From the NCBI GenBank assembly GCA_028281005.1, contig JANQKS010000102.1:118243-182242 (forward strand): a DNA stretch of 64,000 nucleotides, written 5' to 3'. Source of the stretch: Pseudomonadales bacterium. Its GTDB lineage: Bacteria; Pseudomonadota; Gammaproteobacteria; Pseudomonadales; Azotimanducaceae. Numbering within the stretch: position 1 is the first letter of the stretch; each line of letters starts with the position of its first letter. This document shows, in pieces, positions 18,901-27,854 of the stretch. The notes under the pieces are model-generated. The model saw only the letters and a list, made by a program, of their open reading frames with translations, had not been told where the DNA came from and did not search any database. Both the position numbers and the translations under genes were made by a program.

Positions 18901-21900
18901 AGTCCACCGATGATGCGGAGCTTGAAGAGCTTAGCACCGCTGAGCTATTTCTATCTGAAGCTGCGGAACATCTGGTCATTATCGAGCAAGAAAATCAGCG
19001 TAGCCCCTGGGCCCTAACCGATGCCCTGGCGCGCGCCTTCCATACCTTGAGCGGTGGCGCGGCATTGGCAGAAAACGCGGAAGTGCAGCTCATTGTGGCG
19101 CCTGCTTATCAAGTAGTGGAAGCGTATCGAGACGCGTCACCCTCACCGGATCTACAACAGTTTTTTACCGAAGCGGCACAACACTTAAGCGACTGCTTGA
19201 AAGCATTGCAGAGCAAAGCCGCTTGGGAAGAGCCGCTTGAATTTGTCGCTCATGCGGATGACCTGCTGGCGTTACGCGGCTCCAGCTCGCGGAATGTCGA
19301 AGGCCTGTTGGAAGCACCGGCAACCGGGGCCATCTTTGAGGCAGAAACAGGATTTAATGAATACCTGGCAGCGGCGGAGCAAGGGCAACGACCGGATAGC
19401 AGCGAGCTGCGCAGCACTTTGTCTGAATTGGTTGCTCTGGCGGAAGAGATTCAATGTGAACCTTTGGCGGAGCTGACCGGAACCTTACATGATGTGCTGG
19501 CGCGCGCGGACGAAGCGGCCCAAATCAGTGCGGGAGACGCAACGGTATTGCGCGGCGCCTACCATCAGGTAATCGATCAGCTCAACGAAATTGCGGTTGG
19601 CAGTACACCGCAGTCCGCAGCGGAGATGTTGGCTGCGCTGCATGCGCTGCAATTTACCACTCCGACCGCAGATGCCGATCTGGCGGACACAGAGATAGCT
19701 CAACAGCTAGAACAACCTGCAGATCAACAGTCAGACCAGCCGGTTGACGAAGCGCCAGCGGATGCAAGCGTCGCAGCGCAGACTTCGCCGCCCGAGCAAC
19801 AGGCGGAACAGGCGGAAGAAGCGAAAGAAGCGCAAACGGTGGCAGAGGATGAAACGGCTCTGCCCCAAGAAACGCTGCAGGAACTCGCTGAGCTACAAGA
19901 AGTCGACGCCGATTTGGTTGAGGTGTTCTTTGAAGAAGCAGAAGAAATCAACGAAGAGCTGGAAGCGAGTATCCTCAGTTGGTCCGCTGAGCGCGACAAC
20001 CGCCTATACATGGAAAACTTGCTGCGCAGTTTACACACCCTAAAAGGTGGTGCCCGGTTGTGCGGTTTGGCCAGCCTTGGTGAGATGGCACACGACTTTG
20101 AGTCCTATGTCATTGAGGTGCAAAACAACGAGCGTCAGATAGATGACGAGTTGTTTACTGAACTCAATCGACGCTATGACCAAATCAGTCAACGTGTCGG
20201 AGACTACAAAGCCAACTTTGGTGATGCTGCGGCTGCGCAAGCGACAGCAGAAAATGTTGTTAATCTGCCGCAGCCGGAAGAGCCCAGTGCCGCTGCTGCG
20301 CAAGCAGACACCACTCAGGCGGAGATCAGCGACGTTAACAAGGTTGTCGAAGCCGTCGTCGCCCCGCCCACTGAATCACCCGCAGCACCGGAAGCGGCAC
20401 AGGGGTCGCGCGAGCAAACCCCAGCGGCTCCGGTAGAGCGCGGCAGCCAAGAAATGGTTCGGGTAGGTTCCGCGCTACTTGAGGAACTGGTCAACTTGGC
20501 TGGCGAAAGTTCTATCCTGCGTGCGCGTATCGAACAGGGGATGAGTGACTTCACCGGCGCGCTGGATGAAATGGAGACCACCATTGAGCGTCTGCGTGAA
20601 CAGTTGCGTCGCTTAGAGATCGAAACCGAAACACAAATCTTGCACCGTCACGAACGCACGGACGGCCCCCAGTACGAAAACTTCGACCCGCTGGAGATGG
20701 ACCGTTACAACCAACTACAGCAGTTGTCCCGCAGTTTGTCGGAAAGCGCTTCGGACATGTTGGACCTGAAAGAAACGCTGTTGTTTAAAGCCCGCGAGTC
20801 AGAAACGTTGTTGCTGCAGCAGGCGCGCATTAACACTGAACTGCAGGAAGGTTTGATGCGTACGCGCATGGTGCCGTTCAGCCGCCTCATGCCGCGTCTG
20901 CGGCGTATAGTCCGGCAGGTCTCGACCGAGTTGGACAAACAGGTGGAGTTCCATGTGCAGAATGCCGAGGGTGAACTCGACCGCAATCTGCTTGAACGTA
21001 TGGTGCCGCCGCTGGAGCACATGCTGCGCAATGCCGTGGACCACGGTATAGAAAGTGCCGACCTGCGCCGCAACTACGGGAAATCACCGGTGGGCCGCAT
21101 TGACTTGCGTCTCACGCGTGAAGGCGGTGACGTGGTCATCGAGATCAGCGACGATGGTGCCGGGATTGACGTGGAGGGTGTGCGAGCCAAAGCCATCGAG
21201 CGTGGTTTGATGGCGGAAAACGCCTTGTTGAGTGATGAAGAGGCGCTGCAATTTGTGTTGGCAGCAGGCTTTTCTACCGCCAAATCGGTGACCCAGATTT
21301 CAGGACGGGGCGTCGGTTTAGACGTTGTCCACAGCGAAGTGAAACAGTTAGGCGGCAGCGTTAATATTGTCTCGCAACCGGGTCAAGGTACACGCTTTGT
21401 GATACGCGTGCCCTTTACCGTGTCTGTGAACCGCGCCTTAATGGTGTCGGTCAACGACGACTTGTATGCCCTCCCGCTGAATACCATAGAAGGGATTGTG
21501 CTGTTGAGCCCGGAACAACTCCAGGCGCTCAACGACAGCGAAAGCAAAACGTTTGAATATGCGGGAGTGCCGTATCGGGTGCGTTATCTCGGCCAGTACC
21601 TGGGGCGCGAGTTCCACGGCGTGGTCAGCGGTCAAACCAGCATCCCCATGGTGTTGGTGCGGTCCGGAGATTTAGCCGTGGCCATTCATGTGGATCAGGT
21701 TCAAGGCAGTCGCGAGATTGTGGTGAAAAGCTTAGGTCCGCAGTTTGCAGGCGTGGGGGGCATATCCGGAGCGACCATCCTGGGTGACGGTAGTGTGGTA
21801 GTGATCCTTGATCTACTGGCGCTGATTCGAGCGCAACATCATGAGCGCGCCCATGCGAGTAAAAAGGTGTCCGTACGCAGTGGTCCGCGTTGTGTGATGG

Positions 21901-22253
21901 TGGTGGACGATTCGGTCACCGTGCGCAAAGTGACTTCACGCTTGTTGGAACGACAGGGTATGGACGTGCTGGTGGCCAAAGACGGTATCGAAGCGGTTGC
22001 GCTGCTACAGGAGCGCCGCCCGGACGTGATGTTGCTGGACATTGAAATGCCGCGCATGGACGGTTTTGAGGTGGCGCGCCAGGTGCGTCACGACGACCGC
22101 CTCGGTGATTTACCGATTGTCATGATCAGCTCGCGGACCGGAGATAAACACAAAGAGCACGCCAGTCAGTTAGGTGTGAACAAGTTTTTGGGCAAACCAT
22201 TCCAAGAAAATGAACTGTTGGCGACCATCGATGAGTTGGTCACTCAACAATGA
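15966..22253 (+). CDS. chpA: ChpA, giant hybrid chemotaxis kinase of the type IV pilus system
   Basis: CheA-like sensor kinase of 2095 residues. The N-terminal ~560 residues are FimL/ChpA-like helical repeats (ALHQVHGTLVMLELKG). Three Hpt-type sites follow: His782 in HTLKGSG, His1026 in HTLSGGA (Lys replaced by Ser), and His1357 in HTLKGGA. They are separated by long acidic Ala/Glu/Asp linkers, including a short EATEATDAT repeat. The dimerisation domain is about 1497-1670. The ATPase domain has an N-box near 1685 (HMLRNAVDHGIE), a G1 box near 1730 (DDGAGID) and a G2 box near 1782 (GRGVGLDVV). A CheW domain spans about 1812-1955, and a C-terminal receiver carries acceptor Asp2025 (LLDIEMPRMDG). 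The P. aeruginosa protein is larger, with more phosphotransfer modules. Partners are PilI, PilJ, PilG and PilH. Confidence 0.96.
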   Translation: MTTAREHFALDWIKADLLETLNDARIALDEYAEQGREETRLRPCLTALHQVHGTLVMLELKGVTQLADHLEQLAQAMLAHTVDDEGAAGQALMQGILELPGYLDELQRGAEDSFSTAMPLVNEIRGLLKQEALVDPAGGSLQEGASDEAIARFHAINGPEKVARIRSAYQSVLLAILKGEDRTNALVTLGKIALGLEKVCEGTPLQRQWQAFGEFVSSLNSSTGALEADAVKLLRRVDLEIKNLAKDGDSALQRPVNMELVQHLLEGAVERDNVSATVTELREAVSRDVQNNTLAISGRQALGSAAEALQEDLAVIKDKLDLLVRNDRVDLEELRALVTPLNQVGSTLSLLGFESSREIVSDQVGAIENLVVMGDSDPQSVQSVAGALVQIDENLSSVILGSSATEVEQITSDAERQVLLETRKDLDHVKQCIVDFVTAHWSTGHLESIPETLAKVNGALEIIPLTGAITQLQRVSAYVTGQLMQGRRPEWEELDRFADVVSAVDYYLERLGDESSSGAEDILAVAERGLNELEQAVAEPSAGADEPSVAAVEDVDQEATIDAVLEKVAAVDAAQQEVQAPATAQPGLGETEELDTENLPNIEEPQLELEQDSGFDLSSEAFDDLVENRATPDSGESAAIEQATELAAEPVGLDIETSETQHEAPDAIDATEATEATDATNEIVEAETPAEIDAELEALEGLNVDLAEDAVDEAGAPQHPQVAALVAKLAPDEDVEPPDEEIVEIFVEEVDEVLANIEEYMPQWSADYSNQDALTEVRRAFHTLKGSGRIVQAVAIGELAWGIENMLNRVIDGTVEPNEQFVSTIDAARGLVPSLRTAFAAGEVGDLEQVAMIIEQADVLSSGGEIDLALPAASTDAEADASEAQEIAPSHATEEAHVADEVSLAAEDAALEDLSDLTELDDASAEQAINEAFANEQFANEDFAVDDIEQESFDVAADDDTDDQARFDDAAFDELLDVESTDDAELEELSTAELFLSEAAEHLVIIEQENQRSPWALTDALARAFHTLSGGAALAENAEVQLIVAPAYQVVEAYRDASPSPDLQQFFTEAAQHLSDCLKALQSKAAWEEPLEFVAHADDLLALRGSSSRNVEGLLEAPATGAIFEAETGFNEYLAAAEQGQRPDSSELRSTLSELVALAEEIQCEPLAELTGTLHDVLARADEAAQISAGDATVLRGAYHQVIDQLNEIAVGSTPQSAAEMLAALHALQFTTPTADADLADTEIAQQLEQPADQQSDQPVDEAPADASVAAQTSPPEQQAEQAEEAKEAQTVAEDETALPQETLQELAELQEVDADLVEVFFEEAEEINEELEASILSWSAERDNRLYMENLLRSLHTLKGGARLCGLASLGEMAHDFESYVIEVQNNERQIDDELFTELNRRYDQISQRVGDYKANFGDAAAAQATAENVVNLPQPEEPSAAAAQADTTQAEISDVNKVVEAVVAPPTESPAAPEAAQGSREQTPAAPVERGSQEMVRVGSALLEELVNLAGESSILRARIEQGMSDFTGALDEMETTIERLREQLRRLEIETETQILHRHERTDGPQYENFDPLEMDRYNQLQQLSRSLSESASDMLDLKETLLFKARESETLLLQQARINTELQEGLMRTRMVPFSRLMPRLRRIVRQVSTELDKQVEFHVQNAEGELDRNLLERMVPPLEHMLRNAVDHGIESADLRRNYGKSPVGRIDLRLTREGGDVVIEISDDGAGIDVEGVRAKAIERGLMAENALLSDEEALQFVLAAGFSTAKSVTQISGRGVGLDVVHSEVKQLGGSVNIVSQPGQGTRFVIRVPFTVSVNRALMVSVNDDLYALPLNTIEGIVLLSPEQLQALNDSESKTFEYAGVPYRVRYLGQYLGREFHGVVSGQTSIPMVLVRSGDLAVAIHVDQVQGSREIVVKSLGPQFAGVGGISGATILGDGSVVVILDLLALIRAQHHERAHASKKVSVRSGPRCVMVVDDSVTVRKVTSRLLERQGMDVLVAKDGIEAVALLQERRPDVMLLDIEMPRMDGFEVARQVRHDDRLGDLPIVMISSRTGDKHKEHASQLGVNKFLGKPFQENELLATIDELVTQQ

Positions 22254-22318
22254 GTATCTTAGGACCAAAACAGTAATCGACCGTACAAGACAGTACGAGA
22301 CACTAAAGAGGAATAGCT

Positions 22319-22795
22319 TTGAGTTCGGCGGTAGCAGTGGCAGAAGAAACAAATGAACTGGCATGCGTGTTGATCCCCACCCCGGGGTTACAGCTGTTAT
22401 TGCCTAACGTATGTATTGCCGAGATTGTGCCTTGGCGACGCATCAAAGTGGCGGAACAAGGCCCGTCCTGGTGCATGGGCCACGTTGGTTGGCGAGGGCA
22501 GAACGTGCCGGTGATTCACTACGCCGGTTTCGAGGAACAAGCCGAAGCCATGCCAAATTCGGCGCGCTGTTTGGTGGTGATGAATCGGGCGCGTAACCCG
22601 CAAGGCCCGGCGTTCTACGCCCTTGCTGCGGTAGGTTTGCCACGTATGCTGCAGCTCGCCGAAGAAGACATCCACAACCTGGATATGCAACTTGGTGTGG
22701 CGGACGTTATGCAAGTACGGGTCGGCACCGAAGCCGCCACCATTCCTAATCTTGGCTACATCGAAGACTGTTTGGCGGAGCTACCAGCGTCCTGA
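22319..22795 (+). CDS. chpC: ChpC-like CheW-domain protein
   Basis: A second CheW-type adaptor, 158 residues, with the ChpC pattern (ACVLIPTPGLQLLLPNVCIAEIV-type N-terminus, WCMGHVGWRGQNVPVIHY). In relatives ChpC modulates the Pil-Chp array. Start is TTG 22319 with AAAGAGGAA about 7 nt upstream. The last 40 bp overlap the 3' end of rsmE on the other strand. Confidence 0.85.
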   Translation: MSSAVAVAEETNELACVLIPTPGLQLLLPNVCIAEIVPWRRIKVAEQGPSWCMGHVGWRGQNVPVIHYAGFEEQAEAMPNSARCLVVMNRARNPQGPAFYALAAVGLPRMLQLAEEDIHNLDMQLGVADVMQVRVGTEAATIPNLGYIEDCLAELPAS

Positions 22796-23523
22796 TTGTG
22801 CAGGTGGTGCAGTAGCGCCAACGCCACGGCGGGTACGGTCTCTGCCCGCATGACATTTTCACCCAGCCGATAGCAAGCCAAGCCACGCGCTGCAAATAGC
22901 GCTTGTTCATCTTCATCCCAACCTCCTTCTGGACCGACGAGCACCGCGCGTGCTTGCCGCGGCAGACTGGCGGGCAGTGGAGACCCGTCTTGGTCTAATA
23001 CCATGAGGACAGCAGGTTTATCCTCGATGTGTTGAATAAAATCTGTTACCTGCGCAGGCCCGTGTAGTTTGGGTAAGTGCAGACGGCCGCTCTGCTCACA
23101 CCCAGCGATGAGAATTTTGCGCCAGTGGGCAAGTTTGTTAGTCGCTCGCTCGGCGGACAATTGGACGTTGCTGCGGCTGGCCTGAATGAGCGTAATCTCG
23201 GCGGCACCCAACTCGGTGGCCTGCTGCAAGGCGCGGTCCATGGCCTGGCCTTTCAACAAGCTGATGCCGAGGTGCACCCCAGCCGTGGGTGCAGCGGTGG
23301 GTTCGCTGATCGCGTTGATCTGCACCATCGCCTGTTTGACGCTGGCTTGCGTCAACGTGGCTTGTATAACGCGGCCGTGCCCGTCAAAACACTCGATGTT
23401 TTGTTCGCGTCGTGCGCGCAGCACTTTGCACAGGTAGTGAGAGCGCTCTGCAGACAGGCTTACTTCGCAGCCGGGTTGTAGCTCGGAGTGGTTTGCCACC
23501 TCAAGCATGAAGCGCAAAGGCAT
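22756..23523 (-). CDS. rsmE: 16S rRNA m3U1498 methyltransferase RsmE
   Basis: SPOUT methyltransferase of 255 residues modifying U1498 in the decoding region of 16S rRNA. PUA-like N-terminus (HYLCKVLRARREQNIECFDG), then KGQAMDRALQQATELGAAEI, and the SAM-binding knot LVGPEGGWDEDE with LGENVMRAETVPAVAL. The last ~10 residues after the knot helix are poorly conserved and overlap chpC. Follows metF in the metK-metF-rsmE minus-strand run. Confidence 0.95.
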   Translation of the reverse strand: MPLRFMLEVANHSELQPGCEVSLSAERSHYLCKVLRARREQNIECFDGHGRVIQATLTQASVKQAMVQINAISEPTAAPTAGVHLGISLLKGQAMDRALQQATELGAAEITLIQASRSNVQLSAERATNKLAHWRKILIAGCEQSGRLHLPKLHGPAQVTDFIQHIEDKPAVLMVLDQDGSPLPASLPRQARAVLVGPEGGWDEDEQALFAARGLACYRLGENVMRAETVPAVALALLHHLHNQDAGSSAKQSSM

Positions 23524-23543
23524 AATCTTGTTCTCTTACGCGG

Positions 23544-24389
23544 TCAGCCTAGATTCTGACAGATCCGGCTGGTTGCCCCCCAGCGGTTGAGCGTATAGAA
23601 ATGTAATCCCGGCGCCCCCAGCGCCAGCAACCGTTGACACAGTCGTGTGACAACCTCCACGCCGAAATTGATGGTGCCTTGTTCGTCATCTTGTTTGTCC
23701 GCCAGCACCTGCCGCAGCCACCGCGGAACTTCCGCGCCACATTTGTCGGAGAATCTGATCAGCGCGTCGAGGTTGGTGATGGGCATCACGCCGGGCACGA
23801 TGGGGACGTTGATACCCGCTTGTGCAGTGCGTTCCAGGAAGTCTTCGTAGGCATCCACATTGTAGAAATACTGCGTAATGGCGCCATCGGCCCCGGCGTC
23901 CACTTTGCGTTTGAAAAAGTCCAGATCAAACTCAGCACCCTGTGCGTCCGGGTGCACTTCAGGGTACGCAGCCACCTCAATCTCAAATTGATCACCGCTG
24001 TGCTCACGAATCAGGCGCACTAGGGCTTCGGCGTTGTGTGCAAAACGGTGAGCGCCAAAACCAGACGGCTGATCGCCACGCAGGGCAACGATGCGCGTGA
24101 CGCCGTCGGTGGCGTAGTTGTCTAACAGGCTGCGTATGTCGTCACTGTCATCTGCACCCATGGAGAGGTGCGGGGCGGCCGCATAGCCAGCTTCGATGAG
24201 ACTGCGCACGGTTTGCTGGGTACCGTCCTTGGTGGTGCCACCGGCACCGTAGGTCACGGAAAAATAGGCTGGACCCAACGCCCCGAGTTTGTGTGCCACA
24301 TTGGTGACGAGTTTGGCTTGCCCTGCCGGGTCACGCGGTGGGAAGAACTCAAAAGAGATCTGCGTGGCGCGCTGTCGTGTTGAACTCAT
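23544..24389 (-). CDS. metF: 5,10-Methylenetetrahydrofolate reductase MetF
   Basis: FAD enzyme making 5-methyl-THF for methionine synthase. 281 residues: ISFEFFPPRD near the start, FSVTYGAGGTTKDGT, ALRGDQPSG, VAAYPEVHPDAQ, DGAITQYFYNVDAYEDF, and PIVPGVMPI, all family motifs. 10 bp after metK. The frequent neighbour ahcY (SAH hydrolase) is not between them. Confidence 0.97.
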   Translation of the reverse strand: MSSTRQRATQISFEFFPPRDPAGQAKLVTNVAHKLGALGPAYFSVTYGAGGTTKDGTQQTVRSLIEAGYAAAPHLSMGADDSDDIRSLLDNYATDGVTRIVALRGDQPSGFGAHRFAHNAEALVRLIREHSGDQFEIEVAAYPEVHPDAQGAEFDLDFFKRKVDAGADGAITQYFYNVDAYEDFLERTAQAGINVPIVPGVMPITNLDALIRFSDKCGAEVPRWLRQVLADKQDDEQGTINFGVEVVTRLCQRLLALGAPGLHFYTLNRWGATSRICQNLG

Positions 24390-24399
24390 AGTGCTGTGC

Positions 24400-25554
24400 T
24401 TACACCGCTGCGGCTAACGCCTCCGCTTTGTCCGTGCGCTCCCAAGTAAACTGTTCTTCGGTGCGGCCAAAGTGCCCGTACGCGGCGGTACCTTGGTAAA
24501 TGGGCCGCTTGAGATCCAGCATGGCGATCAGCCCACGCGGCCGCAAATCAAAGTGTTCACGTACAAGTTGAACAATTTGCGCTTCGTCGATGCGCCCGGT
24601 GCCGAAGGTATTAATACTGATGGAGGTGGGTTCAGCTACGCCGATGGCGTAACTGACTTGGATTTCGCAACGCTTGGCCAAACCGGCGGCCACAATATTT
24701 TTTGCCACATAGCGCCCGGCATAAGCAGCGCTGCGGTCAACTTTGGAAGGGTCTTTGCCGGAGAAGGCACCGCCGCCGTGGCGGGCCATACCGCCGTATG
24801 TATCCACAATAATTTTGCGGCCGGTGAGCCCGCAATCACCTACCGGTCCGCCGATGATGAATTGGCCGGTGGGGTTGATGTACACCTTGGTATCCGCATG
24901 CATCCAGTTAGACGGCACCACGGGTTTGATGATCTCTTCCATCACCGCTTCGTGCAGTTGCTCTTGGGTGACCTCAGGTGAGTGCTGAGTGGACAGTACT
25001 ACCGCATCCACCCCGGTGGGGTTGCCGTCTTCGTCATAGCGGAAGGTCAGTTGGCTTTTGGCATCCGGGCGCAAAAAACCCAGTGAGCCGCGACGCATTT
25101 CCGCCTGTTTTTGCACCAACCGGTGTGAGTAGGTGATCGGCGCCGGCATGAGCACGTCGGTTTCGTCGGTGGCGTAGCCGAACATCAAACCTTGGTCACC
25201 GGCACCTTGTTCGTGATCCGCGGACTCGTCAACGCCCATGGCGATGTCGGCGGATTGCATACCCAGGGCGTTGATGACGGTGCAGTCGGTGGCGTCAAAA
25301 CCCACGTCCATGCTGTCGTAGCCGATATCGTGCACCACTTGGCGCACCAGTTGCTCGATGTTGACTTCCGCGTTGGTGCGTACCTCACCGGCGACCATCA
25401 GCACGCCGGTTTTGATCATGGTTTCCGCCGCCACGCGGGAATCTGGGTCCTGCGCCAGCATGGCATCGACAATCGCATCCGAGACCTGATCAGCGACTTT
25501 GTCGGGGTGGCCTTCGGAAACGGATTCGGAGGTAAATACGGAATAGTCAGCCAT
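24400..25554 (-). CDS. metK: S-adenosylmethionine synthetase MetK
   Basis: Makes SAM from methionine and ATP. 384 residues from ATG 25554 ([20 protein letters not shown]), with [12 protein letters not shown] and [19 protein letters not shown] as signature motifs. The frame extends 35 codons upstream, but that stretch is low-complexity leader sequence, and GAAGGA lies just before ATG 25554. Divergent from tkt. Confidence 0.98.
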   Translation of the reverse strand: MADYSVFTSESVSEGHPDKVADQVSDAIVDAMLAQDPDSRVAAETMIKTGVLMVAGEVRTNAEVNIEQLVRQVVHDIGYDSMDVGFDATDCTVINALGMQSADIAMGVDESADHEQGAGDQGLMFGYATDETDVLMPAPITYSHRLVQKQAEMRRGSLGFLRPDAKSQLTFRYDEDGNPTGVDAVVLSTQHSPEVTQEQLHEAVMEEIIKPVVPSNWMHADTKVYINPTGQFIIGGPVGDCGLTGRKIIVDTYGGMARHGGGAFSGKDPSKVDRSAAYAGRYVAKNIVAAGLAKRCEIQVSYAIGVAEPTSISINTFGTGRIDEAQIVQLVREHFDLRPRGLIAMLDLKRPIYQGTAAYGHFGRTEEQFTWERTDKAEALAAAV

Positions 25555-25573
25555 GGCTTTGTTGTCCTTCTTT

Positions 25574-25607
25574 GTGTTTGCTGCCTTGCTGTGTCTGCCG
25601 CCTTGCT
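25574..25607 (-). repeat. Two tandem 17-nt repeats in the metK leader, within the metK/tkt divergent gap
   Basis: On the minus strand AGCAAGGCGGCAGACAC is directly followed by AGCAAGGCAGCAAACAC (15 of 17 identical), then an A/C-rich stretch and the metK Shine-Dalgarno. The divergent gap (25555-25826) holds no gene. A minus-strand TAGAAT near 25676-25681 could be a -10 giving a leader of about 115 nt, but no clear -35 accompanies it. I do not recognise a SAM riboswitch in this leader. Confidence 0.5.
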
Positions 25608-25826
25608 TGCTCGCGGCATCAACCGAGCATGGTCGCGTACTGATTGCTGGCGGTTTCAACTTAAACGGCCGGGCATTCTACGTCATGCGCGGACAAAATC
25701 GTATGAACGGATTGCCCGCCAACATGAGCCAGATGTGAGTATTTGCAAAGTTAATTTGCGCCAACCGACCCAAGTACGGACAATAGCGCCGCTTTCACAT
25801 TTGCGGCAGACAAACCAAGGGTCCCC

Positions 25827-27812
25827 ATGTCTTCAAGAATCGAACGAGCCAATGCCATTCGCGCGCTGTCGATGGATGCGGTTCAGGCCGCCAGCAGCGG
25901 CCATCCCGGTGCACCGATGGGTTTAGCCGATGTGGGAGAAGTGTTGTGGCGGGATCTGCTCAAACACAACCCAAACGATCCCGCTTGGGCTGACCGTGAC
26001 CGCTTTGTGCTGTCTAACGGCCATGGCTCGATGCTCCTGTACAGCCTGCTGCACCTGACCGGCTACGACGTCAGCATCAACGACATTAAGCGGTTTCGTC
26101 AGCTGCACTCCAAAACCGCCGGTCACCCTGAATATGGTGAGTGTCCCGGCGTGGAAACCACCACCGGCCCGTTGGGTCAAGGCTTGGCCACCGCAGTGGG
26201 GATGGCTATGGCCGAACGCAAACTGGCGGAAACCTTTAACCAAGAGGGTTTTGAGATTGTGGATCACCGCACTTGGGTGATCGCCGGGGATGGTTGCCTG
26301 ATGGAAGGCATTTCTCACGAAGCAGCGTCGTTAGCGGGTACGCTGGGGTTGAGCAAGCTGATTTGTATCTACGACGACAATGGCATCTCCATCGATGGCC
26401 AAGTGGATGCCTGGTTCAGCGAAGACGTACCGGCACGTTTTGAAGCCTACGGCTGGCGGGTGGTCCGCAACGTCGACGGCCACGACGCAGAGGAGGTTTT
26501 GCAAGCGCTTTCCACCGCCGCAAAGGATGACGGGCGCCCCACGCTGGTCTGTTGTCGCACCACCATTGGTTTTGGCTCACCCAACAAAGCAGGCACCGCG
26601 GGTGTACATGGTGCAGCCTTGGGCGATGATGAAGTGGCGCTGGTGCGCCAGCAGTTGAATTGGGGTTATGAGCCGTTTGAGGTACCTCAGCACATCCGCA
26701 CAGACTGGGACATGCGCGCCAGAGGCGCGCAACTGCAACAAGATTGGCAGCAGCAGTTCACCGCCTACGAGGCGGCCCATCCGCAGTTGGCGGCAGAGTT
26801 TGTCAGGCGCATGCGGGGGGAGCTGCCTGACGGTTGGGATGACAATATTCTTGCCTTCGCGCGGGCAGAGCAGGACAACCCCCAAGCTGCTGCCACGCGC
26901 AAGTCGTCCCAGGCCGCTCTCGCTGCGGTGGCCGCGGGGGTGCCGGAGTTGTTTGGCGGTTCCGCCGACCTCACCGGCTCCAACAACACCAGGTGGGCTG
27001 GGGCTTCAGAAACTCAGCACATGAGTTACGGCGTGCGCGAGTTTGGCATGACCGCCATCAGTAATGGGATACTGCTGCACGGGGGCATTCGTCCTTTTAC
27101 CGGTACTTTTTTAGTGTTTATGGAATATGCGCGCAACGCCGTGCGTTTGGCTGCTTTGATGCAGATTCCCAACATTTTTGTCTATACCCATGACTCGGTA
27201 GCGGTGGGTGAAGACGGCCCCACCCACCAGCCGGTGGAACAACTCACCAACTTACGTACCACCCCTGGCCTGGAAACTTGGCGTCCTTGCGATACCGTTG
27301 AATCCGCCATTGCCTGGCAGCAGGCGCTGGCCAGCGATGCACCCAGCGCGCTGATATTCACGCGCCAGACCACACAGCCCCAGCCGCGCGATGAGACTGT
27401 GTTTAACAACATCGAAAAGGGCGCCTATGTGCTGCAAGACTGTGCCGGTACCGCGGATGTCCTGCTGATCGCCACGGGGTCGGAAGTTGAGGTGGCCGTG
27501 GCTGCTGCTGAGACGCTGAATGCAGAAGGTGTTGGTGCCCGAGTGGTCTCCATGCCGTGTGCAGAGCGCTTCTTGGCGCAGGATGCGGCGTATCAGGAGT
27601 CGGTATTGCCTGCCGCCCAGCGTTGCCGGGTTGCGGTTGAAGCAGCACATCCGGATTATTGGTATCGCTTTGTTGGCTTAGACGGCGCTGTGGTGGGTAT
27701 CGACCGTTATGGCTTGTCTGCGCCCGGCGCCCAAGCCATGTCGGAACTCGGCATTACCGCAGACGCTGTGGCTGCTGCCGCGCGTGACCTGACGGGCGCA
27801 GGAACAAGTTAA
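25827..27812 (+). CDS. tkt: Transketolase
   Basis: TPP-dependent two-carbon transfer in the pentose phosphate pathway. 661 residues: [20 protein letters not shown] with the first catalytic His, [12 protein letters not shown], the TPP motif [62 protein letters not shown], and a C-terminal domain ending in [13 protein letters not shown] 27827-type context; the frame starts with ATG 25827. First gene of the tkt-pgk-(repeat)-fba run; epd, often between tkt and pgk, is absent. Confidence 0.97.
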   Translation: MSSRIERANAIRALSMDAVQAASSGHPGAPMGLADVGEVLWRDLLKHNPNDPAWADRDRFVLSNGHGSMLLYSLLHLTGYDVSINDIKRFRQLHSKTAGHPEYGECPGVETTTGPLGQGLATAVGMAMAERKLAETFNQEGFEIVDHRTWVIAGDGCLMEGISHEAASLAGTLGLSKLICIYDDNGISIDGQVDAWFSEDVPARFEAYGWRVVRNVDGHDAEEVLQALSTAAKDDGRPTLVCCRTTIGFGSPNKAGTAGVHGAALGDDEVALVRQQLNWGYEPFEVPQHIRTDWDMRARGAQLQQDWQQQFTAYEAAHPQLAAEFVRRMRGELPDGWDDNILAFARAEQDNPQAAATRKSSQAALAAVAAGVPELFGGSADLTGSNNTRWAGASETQHMSYGVREFGMTAISNGILLHGGIRPFTGTFLVFMEYARNAVRLAALMQIPNIFVYTHDSVAVGEDGPTHQPVEQLTNLRTTPGLETWRPCDTVESAIAWQQALASDAPSALIFTRQTTQPQPRDETVFNNIEKGAYVLQDCAGTADVLLIATGSEVEVAVAAAETLNAEGVGARVVSMPCAERFLAQDAAYQESVLPAAQRCRVAVEAAHPDYWYRFVGLDGAVVGIDRYGLSAPGAQAMSELGITADAVAAAARDLTGAGTS

Positions 27813-27854
27813 ACCCGCCCAACCTACATATACAGATAGCTTGGAGAACGCTCA

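Noticed and set aside
25555..25826. SAM or SAH riboswitch before metK
   Set aside because: I could not find the helices or conserved cores of the known classes in either strand of the gap.
25192..25926. 244-codon plus-strand frame across metK and the metK/tkt gap
   Set aside because: Overlaps conserved metK and the tkt start; the translation has no family features.
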